DNA of 64,000 nucleotides from Methylophilus sp. 42 (GCF_000384155.1 NZ_KB913031.1:2115092-2179091), one strand, 5' to 3'; shown: positions 45,992-55,881, numbered from the stretch's first letter. Made by a program: numbers and translations. The notes: generated from the sequence alone by a model not told the origin.

Positions 45992-46488
45992 AGGCTTAAA
46001 CACGCCAGATAGGCTTTACGCATATGCCGTTTGACAGTGATGAGTGACATATCCAGTTGATCCGCAATTTGCTGGTAAGTCAGCCCATCCAGTTGCGCCA
46101 GCAGGAAGATAGCGCGCGTTTGCGCGGGCATGGTTTGCAGCAGGCGATCAATTTGCCGCAGCGACTCCAGAATCAGGTGCTGCTCTTCAGCCGACGGCCA
46201 CGAACCGGGAGGCAATTGTGCCAGCGTTTCCTGATACGCGCGTTCGACTTGCTGGTGGCGCCAGTGGTCAATCACCAGCCCTTTGGCGATATGCACCAGC
46301 AAGGCCCTGGGCTCTGTACCGAGCTGGGCCAGCTTGTTGTGGTGCATGATGCGCACAAACGTGTCGTGCGCAATATCTGCCGCATCCCAGCTATTGCCGG
46401 TTTTTTTGCGTAACCAGCCCTGCAGCCAGTCATGATGCTGGCGATAAACATCGTGCAATTGCTGCCAGCGTATATTCAGCAAGGCCAT
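45988..46488 (-). CDS. fecI: FecI-type ECF sigma factor 6
   Basis: 166 residues from ATG 46488; GTG 46497 is a weaker alternative. Region 2: VYRQHHDWLQGWLRKKTG, AADIAHDTFVRIM. Region 4: DGLTYQQIADQLDMSLITVK. It is the only sigma gene here with no Fur box. Just 43 bases separate it from fecR 7, so it probably depends on the fecI 7 promoter. Confidence 0.94.
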   Translation of the reverse strand: MALLNIRWQQLHDVYRQHHDWLQGWLRKKTGNSWDAADIAHDTFVRIMHHNKLAQLGTEPRALLVHIAKGLVIDHWRHQQVERAYQETLAQLPPGSWPSAEEQHLILESLRQIDRLLQTMPAQTRAIFLLAQLDGLTYQQIADQLDMSLITVKRHMRKAYLACLSL

Positions 46489-46531
46489 GGCAGGCACTTT
46501 CTGGTAGAAATGGCAAATGATTCAACCATGA

Positions 46532-47383
46532 TTAGCGCTGCCGGATCACGATGGTTCCACCCTCGTGCCGTGCGATGCGTACCGGTAAAATTTCTGGCAA
46601 GGTATCGATCAATGCATCGATGCCATTGATATCGTACTCGCCTGACATACGGTAATGGGCAATGCGTGCATCTGCAATTTCAATCTGCCCGTGATGGTAA
46701 CGCTGCAACTCGCTGACAACCTCTGCCAGGGTATCGCCGTCAAACATCAGCCGCCCTTGCTGCCAAACAGTCGCAGCAGCCGCTGAAGCATGGCGTGTTG
46801 TCGACATGTCAGCCGCATGCGTGCTCACAGACTGGTTCTGGAAAATCTGGCGTTGCGCGGAGGCCGTACGTACGTCTACCGCACCCTCAACCACCGTCAC
46901 CACGGCACCTTGTCCATGATGACGCACATTAAACACCGTGCCAATATCCCGGATAGCGGTCTGATGTGCATAGACAGTGAAAGGTCGCCATGCATGCGCG
47001 ACACTGAACAAAGCCTCCCCTTGCTGCAAACGTAATTGCCGGGAGTAAAGACGCTGCTCAACCAGCAATACACTATTGGTGTTAAGCGTGACACGGCTGC
47101 CATCTTTCAACATATAACTGGCTTGCTGCCCGACCATGGTATGCAGGTCTTCTCGCTGCAATACCGGGTCTACATACCAGCTGAGTGCAATGACGCTGAT
47201 GGCGGCAATACCAGCAGTGATTTTTTTCAAACGGCGCTGTTGCCGGGTCTGCTGTTGGGCTGCGCGCAGAATGTCTTCCCGCGAAGGAAAGTGCTTACGT
47301 AATGCCTGCGTATAAGGGCTGAGCACATCCGGTACATTCCCCTGCTCCGGCAACGGACGGGCTTCATGGCGACTGATCTTCAT
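46532..47383 (-). CDS. fecR: FecR-type anti-sigma regulator 7 (short class)
   Basis: 283 residues from ATG 47383, overlapping the fecI 7 stop by four bases. Like FecR 5 it has no recognisable DUF4880 pattern. Basic QQRRLKK (48-54) precedes the helix (about 55-70). The FecR domain includes NTNSVLLVEQRLYSRQ, FSVAHAWRPFTVYA and DIGTVF. The C-terminal region ends INGIDALIDTLPEILPVRI, very like FecR 5. It probably serves receptor 6, not the nearer receptor 7. Confidence 0.9.
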   Translation of the reverse strand: MKISRHEARPLPEQGNVPDVLSPYTQALRKHFPSREDILRAAQQQTRQQRRLKKITAGIAAISVIALSWYVDPVLQREDLHTMVGQQASYMLKDGSRVTLNTNSVLLVEQRLYSRQLRLQQGEALFSVAHAWRPFTVYAHQTAIRDIGTVFNVRHHGQGAVVTVVEGAVDVRTASAQRQIFQNQSVSTHAADMSTTRHASAAAATVWQQGRLMFDGDTLAEVVSELQRYHHGQIEIADARIAHYRMSGEYDINGIDALIDTLPEILPVRIARHEGGTIVIRQR

Positions 47384-47892
47384 GCCTGCGCTCCCCACGC
47401 CCGCTGGATGGTCGCCATCGCCTTGGTGAAATGCTGTGTCACCATATTGCGCGAAATACCCAGTGCATCCGCAATTTCCTGCTGTGGCATTTCATGCAAT
47501 CGGTGCAGTAGAAACACCTGCTGCTGACGCGGCGGTAATGCTTCGATAATGCGTTTTAACGCCTCTAATCGCTGCACAAAGTGCAATACCCGCTCGCCAT
47601 CCACCTCATGTGTCTGCGCCAGCGTGTCCTGCATGCTGTGCACGTGAGACTGCTGCGTCTGCTGCTGGCGGTAACGGTCTATGGCCCGGTTTCTGGAAAG
47701 CCGACGCAAAAAGGCCATGGGGGTATTCACCGGCTGGCCCAGTGGCCGCTCCATGATCTCTATGCAGACGTCATGCACCACATCCTGTGCGAAATGCTGG
47801 TCACCAAAGTGACGCTTCACATAATTGACCAATTCATCGTAGTGATACACCAGGGTCACCACAAGTTTGGAGTTTTCGGGATGGAGCAACAC
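47380..47892 (-). CDS. fecI: FecI-type ECF sigma factor 7 (divergent class)
   Basis: 170 residues. Region 2: YHYDELVNYVKRHFGDQHFA, QDVVHDVCIEIMER. Region 4: HEMPQQEIADALGISRNMVT. It is a clear sister of FecI 5. It heads a run fecI-fecR-fecI-fecR in which two regulator pairs lie in series. A Fur box lies 59-77 bases upstream. Confidence 0.94.
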   Translation of the reverse strand: MLLHPENSKLVVTLVYHYDELVNYVKRHFGDQHFAQDVVHDVCIEIMERPLGQPVNTPMAFLRRLSRNRAIDRYRQQQTQQSHVHSMQDTLAQTHEVDGERVLHFVQRLEALKRIIEALPPRQQQVFLLHRLHEMPQQEIADALGISRNMVTQHFTKAMATIQRAWGAQA

Positions 47893-47950
47893 AGCAATGA
47901 GGCAGACAATTATTTAAACGGACATCTTAACGGCCTCGATGAAAAAATAC

Positions 47951-47969
47951 AAATGAAAATCATTATCAA
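47951..47969 (-). promoter_or_regulatory. Fur box of fecI 7
   Basis: AAATGAAAATCATTATCAA: a good second half (ATCATTATC) and a weaker first half. It may control both sigma/anti-sigma pairs downstream. Confidence 0.75.
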
Positions 47970-48001
47970 CTAGATTAAAAAACGCAAAGAGAAGGCAAGA
48001 T

Positions 48002-48031
48002 TTGCTGGCACCCGACACCAGATGCCAGCAA
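48002..48031 (-). terminator. Stem-loop after metE
   Basis: TTGCTGGCA and TGCCAGCAA form a perfect 9-bp stem (12-base loop), 14 bases after the metE stop. The following minus-strand sequence is only moderately T-rich. Confidence 0.55.
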
Positions 48032-48044
48032 GCTGTATCGCGAC

Positions 48045-50336
48045 CTAAGCCTGGGCGCGCAAGGTTTTTGCTGCCGCGACCATATTGGTCAACGCGGGCA
48101 ACACTTCAGCCCATTGCCGGGTTTTCAGGCCACAATCCGGGTTCACCCACAAACGCTCGGCAGGGATACGCTCGGCAGCCTTTTGCATCAACTGCACAAT
48201 ATGCGCCTGGGTCGGGATATTCGGCGAGTGAATGTCATAGACGCCCGGCCCGATCTCGTTCGGGTAGTTGAAATCATCAAATGCATCCAGCAACTCCATG
48301 TCTGAACGTGAGGTTTCAATGGTAATCACGTCAGCATCCATGTCAGCAATCGAAGCGATGATGTCATTAAACTCCGAATAGCACATATGCGTATGAATCT
48401 GCGTTTCATCGGCCACACCATTGGCGGTGATGCGGAATGACTCTACTGCCCACTGCAAATACTCTTTCCACTGTGACTTGCGCAATGGCAAGCCCTCACG
48501 CAAGGCGGCTTCATCAATCTGGATCACATTGATACCGGCTTTTTCCAGGTCCAGCACTTCTTCACGAATCGCCAGTGCCAACTGGTAGCAGCTGACTGAA
48601 CGTGGCTGGTCATCACGCACAAAAGACCAGTTGAGTATCGTCACCGGGCCGGTCAACATGCCTTTCATCGGCTTGCTGGTCAGTGATTGCGCGTACTTGA
48701 TCCACTCTACCGTCATGGCTTGTGGACGACTGATATCCCCAAATAGGATAGGCGGTTTGACACAACGCGAGCCATACGACTGCACCCAGCCAAACTGGCT
48801 GAAGGCATACCCCTCCAACTGCTCGCCAAAATATTCCACCATGTCGTTACGCTCGGCTTCACCGTGCACCAGCACATCTAGCCCTAAGGCTTCCTGTTCA
48901 CGTACGCTACGCTCAATTTCGGCTTTCATCGCCTGCTGGTAAGCTGCCTGATTCAACGCCCCGGCCTTGAACTGGCTGCGGGCATGGCGGATTTCTGCCG
49001 TCTGCGGGAAAGAGCCGATGGTGGTGGTCGGATACTTGGGCAAACCAAGCAAGGCGGCCTGTTTGATGGCACGTTGTACATAATGATTTTGCCGCTGACC
49101 CAGTTGCGGTGTCAGTGTTTCCAGCGCGGCTTTCACCTGCGGCTGATGGACGCGCTTCGAGGTACGGCGTGCATCAATCGCCACCTGATTTACAGCCAAA
49201 GCCACTTTCACCGCGGCACGACCATGATTCAATGCCGTCGCCAACACCTGTAACTCATCCAGTTTCTGCTTGGCAAATGCCAGCCAGGACTTGACCTCAC
49301 TATCCAATTTCACCTCATTATCGAGGTCCACCGGCACATGCAACAGTGAGCAAGAAGGCGCCAGCCATAAACGCTCTCCCAGGCGTTCGGCGATTGGCTC
49401 CAGCCAGTCCAGGGTGCCATTCAAATCAGTTTTCCAGATATTGCGGCCATTAATCACGCCCAATGAAAGCACTTTGTGCGCAGGCAACATCGCCAGCAAA
49501 GGCACAATCTCGTGGCGCGCGTTGATGGCATCGATATGCAAGCCAGCCACCGGCAAATTCGCCACCAGATACTGGTTATCAACCAACGGGCCAAAATAAG
49601 TCGCGAGCAGAATCTTGACGCGACTACTTTTGAGTTGGTGATAGGCCAGGTTGAATGCATGCTGCCATTCAGCCTCCAGTTCAGTCACCAGAATAGGCTC
49701 GTCTATTTGTACCCACGCCACGCCCTGCGCCGCCAACGCCTCGAGCAACTCGCTATACACCACCAGCAATTGCGGCAGCAAGGCCAGGCGGTCTGAAGCA
49801 TCTTTAGCCTTACCAATCGCCAGGTAAGTCACCGGCCCGACAATCACCGGCTTGGCTTTAACATTCTGCGCCTGCGCTTCTGCCAATTGCGCCAGCAAGC
49901 GTGTCGCATCCAGCTTGAACTGTGTCTCGGCGGTGAATTCCGGCACGATATAGTGGTAGTTGGTATCAAACCATTTGGTCATCTCCCCTGCCGCCACGCC
50001 ACCACAACACTGCGCATGCTCTTCGCCAGATTCTGCAGAACGTCCACGGGCCACACGGAAATAATTATCCAGTGGGTCGCCATGAAAACCCTGTATACGG
50101 GCAGGCAAGTGACCGAGCGTAAAGCTCATATCCAGCACCTGGTCATAAAATGCAAAGTCACCCACCGGCGCCAGGTCCAGATGCGATTGCAACGCCCAGT
50201 TGCCCTGGCGCAAGTCTTTGCCTACTTGCTTTAATGCGTCTAATGAAGACTGTCCTTTCCAATAAGCCTCTAAAGCAAATTTCAGTTCGCGTTTTGCGCC
50301 TATGCGCGGAAATCCAAGATTGTGTGTGGTGACCAT
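48045..50336 (-). CDS. metE: Cobalamin-independent methionine synthase
   Basis: 763 residues. It transfers the methyl group of 5-methyltetrahydropteroyl-triglutamate to homocysteine. Zinc ligands H650, C652 ([10 protein letters not shown]), E674 and C735 (NPDCGLKTR) are present, each nine positions later than in E. coli. The N-terminal [20 protein letters not shown] and the active-site region [20 protein letters not shown] are intact. It diverges from its regulator metR. No cobalamin riboswitch precedes it, unlike nrdA. Confidence 0.97.
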   Translation of the reverse strand: MVTTHNLGFPRIGAKRELKFALEAYWKGQSSLDALKQVGKDLRQGNWALQSHLDLAPVGDFAFYDQVLDMSFTLGHLPARIQGFHGDPLDNYFRVARGRSAESGEEHAQCCGGVAAGEMTKWFDTNYHYIVPEFTAETQFKLDATRLLAQLAEAQAQNVKAKPVIVGPVTYLAIGKAKDASDRLALLPQLLVVYSELLEALAAQGVAWVQIDEPILVTELEAEWQHAFNLAYHQLKSSRVKILLATYFGPLVDNQYLVANLPVAGLHIDAINARHEIVPLLAMLPAHKVLSLGVINGRNIWKTDLNGTLDWLEPIAERLGERLWLAPSCSLLHVPVDLDNEVKLDSEVKSWLAFAKQKLDELQVLATALNHGRAAVKVALAVNQVAIDARRTSKRVHQPQVKAALETLTPQLGQRQNHYVQRAIKQAALLGLPKYPTTTIGSFPQTAEIRHARSQFKAGALNQAAYQQAMKAEIERSVREQEALGLDVLVHGEAERNDMVEYFGEQLEGYAFSQFGWVQSYGSRCVKPPILFGDISRPQAMTVEWIKYAQSLTSKPMKGMLTGPVTILNWSFVRDDQPRSVSCYQLALAIREEVLDLEKAGINVIQIDEAALREGLPLRKSQWKEYLQWAVESFRITANGVADETQIHTHMCYSEFNDIIASIADMDADVITIETSRSDMELLDAFDDFNYPNEIGPGVYDIHSPNIPTQAHIVQLMQKAAERIPAERLWVNPDCGLKTRQWAEVLPALTNMVAAAKTLRAQA

Positions 50337-50444
50337 GCTAGCCTCGTCAATAATCGTTTGAGAACACGCATTCTAAAAAAGGCAAACCATGAAGTAAAAT
50401 GGTATTATTTCAATAATCAATTAATTTTATTCATACATTAAAAC
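50337..50444. promoter_or_regulatory. metE-metR divergent control region
   Basis: 108 AT-rich bases between the divergent starts. MetR sites usually have TGAA...TTCA halves with a short spacer. TGAA (50390) and TTCA (50409) occur here, but 15 bases apart, so this is only a possible operator. Confidence 0.3.
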
Positions 50445-51332
50445 ATGATTGAACGTATCCATTTAGCGATTATTCGCGAAGTCGAACGGCAAGGCTCACT
50501 GACCGCCGCCGCTGAACATTTATTTCTCACGCAGTCGGCGCTGAGTCACTCGATAAAAAAGCTGGAACAGCAACTAGGCACTGATATCTGGTTACGTGAA
50601 GGCCGCAGCCTGCGCCTGACCCAGGCCGGACAATACTTGCTGGCAGTGGCCAACCGGCTGTTACCGCAACTCTCGTTAGCAGAAGAACGCTTGCGCCAGT
50701 TTGCGCAAGGCGAGCGTGGCACCTTGCGCATCGGCATGGAGTGTCACCCGTGCTACCAGTGGCTACTCAAAGTGGTGTCACCCTACCTGGCCGCGTGGCC
50801 GGATGTCGATGTAGACGTAAAACAGAAGTTCCAGTTTGGCGGCATAGGCGCTTTATTTGGCTATGAGATCGATATGCTGGTCACGCCTGACCCGCTATAT
50901 AAACCCGGCCTGCTGTTTCAACCCGTATTTGATTACGAACAGGTGCTGGTGGTGCATCACCAGCATGCACTGGCCCAACTGGCGTATGTGCGCCCCGAAC
51001 AACTCAGCAGTGAAACCTTGATCACCTACCCGGTGGATATTGATCGGCTCGATATTTACAACCAGTTTCTTCAACCAGCAGGCATCAGCCCACAGGTGCA
51101 CAAACCGATAGAAACCACTGACATCATGCTGCAAATGGTCGCCAGTGGCCGCGGTGTCGCGGCCTTACCGCGCTGGCTGGTGGAAGAATATCAAAGTCGC
51201 TTCGATGTGGTGCCGGTCAAGTTAGGCGAGCAAGGCATTGCCAAGCAGATTTACCTGGGTATCCGCGAAACAGATGTAGAAATTGATTATGTACAAGCAT
51301 TTATTACACTGGCACAAGCAAGTGATCTTTAG
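50445..51332 (+). CDS. metR: LysR-type regulator MetR
   Basis: 295 residues. N-terminal winged HTH (about 3-62: REVERQGSLTAAAEHLFLTQ, SALSHSIKKLEQQLG). The effector domain begins at about 90 with GTLRIGMECHPCYQWL, typical of MetR, which senses homocysteine. It is divergent from metE, the classical MetR target. No clear ribosome site lies before ATG 50445, but that start gives the standard N-terminus. A bidirectional terminator follows. Confidence 0.93.
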   Translation: MIERIHLAIIREVERQGSLTAAAEHLFLTQSALSHSIKKLEQQLGTDIWLREGRSLRLTQAGQYLLAVANRLLPQLSLAEERLRQFAQGERGTLRIGMECHPCYQWLLKVVSPYLAAWPDVDVDVKQKFQFGGIGALFGYEIDMLVTPDPLYKPGLLFQPVFDYEQVLVVHHQHALAQLAYVRPEQLSSETLITYPVDIDRLDIYNQFLQPAGISPQVHKPIETTDIMLQMVASGRGVAALPRWLVEEYQSRFDVVPVKLGEQGIAKQIYLGIRETDVEIDYVQAFITLAQASDL

Positions 51333-51379
51333 CATGCTAATACGCATCAAATGCCAGGGCGTCGGTTGATCATACCAAT

Positions 51380-51411
51380 AAAAAAAGACGCGCCATCAAC
51401 GCGTCTTTTTT
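51380..51411. terminator. Bidirectional terminator between metR and receptor 8
   Basis: GACGCG and CGCGTC form the stem core, extended by A6/T6 on each side (AAAAAAGACGCG/CGCGTCTTTTTT, loop CCATCAA). It ends metR on plus and probably receptor 8 on minus. Confidence 0.9.
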
Positions 51412-51534
51412 CAAACAATCATGTGCATGCCGAAGCTATAGCAATTAGCCCATGACTGCCATGATTCAGAAGCAATCCAGGCAGCTAGCCAACCGTTCTA
51501 CAGCCACAAGCACTGCCACATAATCAACAGCAAG

Positions 51535-53997
51535 TTAGAACTGCATTTGCGCCGAGAATGCAACGCTACGCGGTGCGCCCACATAGTATGCATTTAGCCA
51601 ATAGTCTTTATCCATGAGATTATTGATGTTGAGGCGTAAGGTCAGTGGACGCTGTGACAGGGTAGTTCGGTAACGCATGCCAATATCAGCAGTCACGTAA
51701 GCGGGTAAGGTATCCGTATTGGCATCATTTGCCTGTTGCTTACCGGTATATTGTAGGCCTCCAGTTAAACTAAGCCCGGCCATGGCCCCGAAAAGATCGT
51801 ACTCAGCATAAATTTTTGCATATTGCCTAGCGACATTCATCGGCTCCTTGCCATCTAACTCTGAATGACTGACTTTCGCATCCAACAAGGTCAACCCACT
51901 CACAATCGTTAACCGCTCAGTAGCCCTGCCGGTAGCACTAAACTCTATGCCCTTATGATTCTGGCGGCCATTTTGTTTATAGATATTATCAGCATCCTTA
52001 TATTCGTAAGCCTTTTCTATCTCAAACAATGCAGACGTCAGCAACATACCGCCTACAGTCGCTTTCATGCCTATTTCTTTTTGTGTACTCACCATGGGCG
52101 GCATGATCTGATCGAAGTTAGTCGCATCAGTTCCAGCCCGCCCGCCCATCTCCAGACCTTCAATGTAGCTGGCATAAGTAGTCAGCCAGGACACAGGTTT
52201 GAACAGGAGCGAAGCGGAAGGTGAGTTGCGACTTTTATTGTAATCCGATTGGCTTTTTGCACCAGACTGCTCGTAACTTTGGCTGAGTATTCTGCTGTGA
52301 TTAATCCCGACTAACACCGACCATTGCTCATTCAGCTTAATGGCATCACCTATCAGATAATTCTCATTCAGGTCGTAGCCGGCATAATAGGTTGAGCTAT
52401 CTCCGGCAAAGCCAGGATTTGCAACATACGTCGGATTATCCAGGGGATATGGGCCTAACCAGCCGGTATTACTATTAGATGGCGTTTGATAAAACTTATC
52501 CGAAAACATGTAATAACCCAGCGTGAGCTTGTGCTCAACAGCGCCCGTATCGAAACGAATATCGGCCATGGCTTGTGCTGCATCATAGATATCTTTTGTT
52601 TTACCTGAGAAGGTACGTATCTGTTCGTATGCCGTACTCGAACTCACACTATTTAAGGTATGTACGGTCAACGGACGATCAACATAATCGCGCATATATG
52701 CGCCACGCAGAGTAATGTTGTCATTCAGACGGTAAGTCAGCTTACCCATCAACTTGGTATTTTCAAACTCGTCGCGTGCCCAAGGCTGCGACCACAATTT
52801 GCTGGCATCAGGCGCCTTGCCACGATTAACACTGTAGAACCAATACGCAGAAGTACCCTTTGTTTTGTAGTCGTTATAACTGGCATTCAGCTCAAGCAAC
52901 AACTTGTCTGACACCTGCCAATCGACAGCGCCACTGACTAATACACGATCTATACTCTGGTGATCGATGGCGGTATCACCGTCCTGCCTGACAATGTTCA
53001 GACGATAACCGGCACGCCCGTCCTCATCAATACGCCCGCCGAAATCGCCGTGCGCGTAATATTGACTCCCGCCGTAATTACCAACCGTGACACTGTTCAA
53101 ACGCTCCATAGTCGGACGTTTATAAACAGAATTGATCATACCGCCTGGTGCAGCCGCGCCATATAAAAAGCCAGCTGGCCCGTTAAATATCTCTACACGC
53201 TCTTTGTCTTCAATCACGGCTGCATGATTATATGGGCGCCGCAAACCATCCTCCGCAGTATTGTAGGCAGTAAAGCCACGGATGGTCGTTGCTGGTGACC
53301 AGCTTGTAATTTGTGGCGTTGCAGTGCGCGAAAACGGGTTGATTTTGTAAATATCATCCGGTGATTGCGCCTGGATATTTTGGATGAGTTCTTGTGGCAC
53401 CACGCTCATTGAAAATGGTGTATCTTGCAGATTAGTCGCGCCCAAAGCGCCGAGTGAAGAAACTGTTTTAACCAGGTAACCTGCTTCGGCCTTACCTTCT
53501 TGCTGAATAAGCTGCGTGAGCGGTTTCTCTGCCACTGAGTACACCTGCACCTCGGGCAAAGTTTGATCAGCCGCGGCTTTTGCTGGTGTTGCTGGCGTGA
53601 TCTTCTGCAACACAAAGGCACCCTTTCCTTGATCGCTCACACCCAACCCAGACCCACTGAGTAACTTATCAAAACCTTGTTGTATGCTATAGCTGCCATT
53701 GAGGCCTTCCGAGACTTTCCCTTGCACCAAGTCTGGTGGCACCACAAGGCTGACGCCGGAGGCACTCGCAAATTCAACCAGTGCCTCATACAGGGCGCCT
53801 GCTGGTATACGGTAATTTTTTTGGCTAGCGATCGAGGTGGCACTATCTGCAGCAAACACTGCTACAGCAGCCATTCCGTTTATAGACAAGGTTGCCATCA
53901 TCACTAGTGCGCCGTGCACGGCACGCGCTAAACGCCTGCTAGAACAGCTAACATCAATCATCTTTTTCTGGGGAGGCGAGTAATACGGTTGTGTCAT
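51535..53997 (-). CDS. TonB-dependent siderophore receptor 8 (signalling type)
   Basis: 820 residues. Long signal region (about 1-50, FAA), STN 61-132, TonB box TLPEVQVY (146-153). The plug starts DTPFSMSVVPQELIQNIQAQ and includes RVEIFNGPAGFLYGAAAPGG and NSVYKRPT. The barrel ends AFSAQMQF. It is distantly like receptors 2 and 9 in plug style and in the KQYV/Y.K.EIG barrel motifs, but it has no PepSY gene. AAGGAAG precedes ATG 53997. It follows fecR 8 by 157 bases, the longest leader of the set. Confidence 0.92.
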   Translation of the reverse strand: MTQPYYSPPQKKMIDVSCSSRRLARAVHGALVMMATLSINGMAAVAVFAADSATSIASQKNYRIPAGALYEALVEFASASGVSLVVPPDLVQGKVSEGLNGSYSIQQGFDKLLSGSGLGVSDQGKGAFVLQKITPATPAKAAADQTLPEVQVYSVAEKPLTQLIQQEGKAEAGYLVKTVSSLGALGATNLQDTPFSMSVVPQELIQNIQAQSPDDIYKINPFSRTATPQITSWSPATTIRGFTAYNTAEDGLRRPYNHAAVIEDKERVEIFNGPAGFLYGAAAPGGMINSVYKRPTMERLNSVTVGNYGGSQYYAHGDFGGRIDEDGRAGYRLNIVRQDGDTAIDHQSIDRVLVSGAVDWQVSDKLLLELNASYNDYKTKGTSAYWFYSVNRGKAPDASKLWSQPWARDEFENTKLMGKLTYRLNDNITLRGAYMRDYVDRPLTVHTLNSVSSSTAYEQIRTFSGKTKDIYDAAQAMADIRFDTGAVEHKLTLGYYMFSDKFYQTPSNSNTGWLGPYPLDNPTYVANPGFAGDSSTYYAGYDLNENYLIGDAIKLNEQWSVLVGINHSRILSQSYEQSGAKSQSDYNKSRNSPSASLLFKPVSWLTTYASYIEGLEMGGRAGTDATNFDQIMPPMVSTQKEIGMKATVGGMLLTSALFEIEKAYEYKDADNIYKQNGRQNHKGIEFSATGRATERLTIVSGLTLLDAKVSHSELDGKEPMNVARQYAKIYAEYDLFGAMAGLSLTGGLQYTGKQQANDANTDTLPAYVTADIGMRYRTTLSQRPLTLRLNINNLMDKDYWLNAYYVGAPRSVAFSAQMQF

Positions 53998-54043
53998 TTA
54001 ACTTCCTTTGCTTGAATGTAAAAAATGCGGTCTACACTCACTT

Positions 54044-54070
54044 CACACGCAAGAAAATAAAAAGTGACAC
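54044..54070 (-). promoter_or_regulatory. Candidate FecI-type promoter of receptor 8
   Basis: On the minus strand, GTGTCACTTTTTATTTTCTT is followed by GCGTGTG. It shares the T-rich block with the leaders of receptors 2, 7 and 9 but has the least similar downstream part. Confidence 0.4.
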
Positions 54071-54154
54071 AAATTTGGAATTTTTTTATTGCATATCAAC
54101 AGACGGATTGATTACAACGCTTACAGCATCTCATTCGTTAAAATCACGGCGAAT

Positions 54155-55186
54155 TTAATTGGCCAAAATAGTGACCCAGTAACGCGTGCGGTAAATAAGC
54201 CTGACCGGTAGTGCCTCAGAGAGACTATTGAGCACCGGGTCAGTGTTATCTAACTGGAACACACCTGAAATGCGTAGGTCAGCCACAGCCGAATCACAAC
54301 GTAATATGCCCGGACGATAACGGCCGAGTTCAGCAATGAATTGGTCAAGACGCATAGCATTGGCATACAGCACACCGTGCGACCAACCATCAACATGGCG
54401 ATCCAGCACATCTACCTGAGCGGCACGCCCACTGGTAAAGCGCGTTTGCCATCCGGCCTGAACGATAAAGGGTGACTCGGCTGCGCTGGATGGACGCACT
54501 TCGACGGCACCCTCCAATACTGCCAGGCGTGTGTGTTCGCTCTCCTGCCGCACCACGAAGCGCGTGCCTAATGCACGCAATACGCCTTGGGCGGTTTCCA
54601 CCATAAATGGACGATAGGCAGCATGATCGCTACGAACCGCATCAGGTGCTGTCTCAATAAGAATCTCACCTGCCTGCAGTTTTAGCAGCCTTTTCTTATC
54701 ATCAAACACAATATCAATGGCACTCGCGGTATTTAGCTGAACACGTGTACCGTCTGCCAATATAATGCTGCGCCGTTCGCCAGTAGCCGTGTGGTATGCG
54801 GCCATGACGCGCCGCACCGGCTCACTACGCCATGTCTGCAACCCGGCAGATCCACTCACGATCAATAAGGCGAGCGTCTTCAGTGCCAGGCGGCGATTTG
54901 CATCAGGATGACGTGTGAGCGTCGTGATGGCCAACTGCGACGGCAAACTATCCAACTTGGCGCCAATGCGCATGGCACGTTGCCAGGCGAGTGCATGCCT
55001 GGTATCAGCCGCACACCAGTGTTCCCAATCTTTACGCTCCATTGGAGACACATCTGGCGCTTGCAAGCGGAAAAACCATTCAGCCGCCTGCTGAGCAATG
55101 CTACCAGTCACCAAATCGGCTTCAGCACTTAGAGACAACTGTTCTGCACTCGTACTTGTTTGGTTGCTGATCTTGAGCTTAGACAT
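54155..55186 (-). CDS. fecR: FecR-type anti-sigma regulator 8
   Basis: 343 residues, the longest FecR here, with about 28 extra Ser/Glu-rich residues before the DUF4880 region (about 30-72, AQQAAEWFFRL...W.HW). ANRRLALKTLA (96-106) is twin-arginine-like and runs into the hydrophobic segment (about 101-117). The FecR domain includes NTASAIDIVFDDKK, AAYRPFMVETAQG and ALGTRF. Its ATG directly abuts the fecI 8 stop. Confidence 0.93.
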   Translation of the reverse strand: MSKLKISNQTSTSAEQLSLSAEADLVTGSIAQQAAEWFFRLQAPDVSPMERKDWEHWCAADTRHALAWQRAMRIGAKLDSLPSQLAITTLTRHPDANRRLALKTLALLIVSGSAGLQTWRSEPVRRVMAAYHTATGERRSIILADGTRVQLNTASAIDIVFDDKKRLLKLQAGEILIETAPDAVRSDHAAYRPFMVETAQGVLRALGTRFVVRQESEHTRLAVLEGAVEVRPSSAAESPFIVQAGWQTRFTSGRAAQVDVLDRHVDGWSHGVLYANAMRLDQFIAELGRYRPGILRCDSAVADLRISGVFQLDNTDPVLNSLSEALPVRLIYRTRYWVTILAN

Positions 55187-55714
55187 TTAAAGCGCAACCA
55201 GAATACAACGTGCCATGGCTTGTACCATATAGCGCTTAATGGTGCGCTCACTCAGGGAGAGCCGCATAGCGATTTCGGCATAACTTAGCCCTTCAAGTTG
55301 TGCCAGTAAAAAGGTCATACGCACTTTGGCTGGCAAACCATCCAGCATGGCATCCAGTTCATGCAAAGTTTCTAAAATTAATAGCCGTTGCTCTAGTGAC
55401 GGCGTCAGGGATTCCGGGAGTGATGCCAGCGAATCTAAATAAGCCTGCTCCAATGATCGTCGCCGATACAGGTTAGCCAATAGCCGCTTGGCAATCACAG
55501 TCAGGTAAGCACGTGGCTCATGCAATTGCCAATTGGTCTGTTTTTCCGCCAAATGATCTGGCGCGGCGAGAATACGCACAAAGGTATCCTGCGCAATGTC
55601 TGCCGCATCGAAACTATTGCCTAGTTTGCGCCGTAACCAAGCACTCAGCCAATGATGGTGGTCGCGATAGAGCCGGGTAACAGTATGATCTAGCGTGGCG
55701 TCGAAAGGCAGCAT
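55187..55714 (-). CDS. fecI: FecI-type ECF sigma factor 8
   Basis: 175 residues. Region 2: LYRDHHHWLSAWLRRKLG, AADIAQDTFVRILAAP. Region 4: EGLSYAEIAMRLSLSERTIK. Its target is presumably receptor 8. The next gene upstream on this strand is the small protein at 55882, which belongs to cassette 9. Confidence 0.95.
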   Translation of the reverse strand: MLPFDATLDHTVTRLYRDHHHWLSAWLRRKLGNSFDAADIAQDTFVRILAAPDHLAEKQTNWQLHEPRAYLTVIAKRLLANLYRRRSLEQAYLDSLASLPESLTPSLEQRLLILETLHELDAMLDGLPAKVRMTFLLAQLEGLSYAEIAMRLSLSERTIKRYMVQAMARCILVAL

Positions 55715-55737
55715 AAGAGATGCTTGTAAAATATTAA

Positions 55738-55756
55738 TTGATAATCATTCTCATAT
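55738..55756 (-). promoter_or_regulatory. Fur box of fecI 8
   Basis: TTGATAATCATTCTCATAT: GATAATCATT core with a partial second half, 23 bases before fecI 8. Confidence 0.78.
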
Positions 55757-55881
55757 TAAACGGTACAAGCACTCCCTTGCAATAGATTCATGCATGCTTA
55801 AAAGCACGATGCTTAAAGTCGCGGTGAGATTACGCCAAAGCGATCAACAAAAATGTATCATTCTCAACGCTAAACAAGCAC

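Noticed and set aside
50390-50412. Classical MetR box between metE and metR
   Set aside because: The TGAA and TTCA halves are 15 bases apart, not the short spacing of known sites; kept only as a low-confidence control region.
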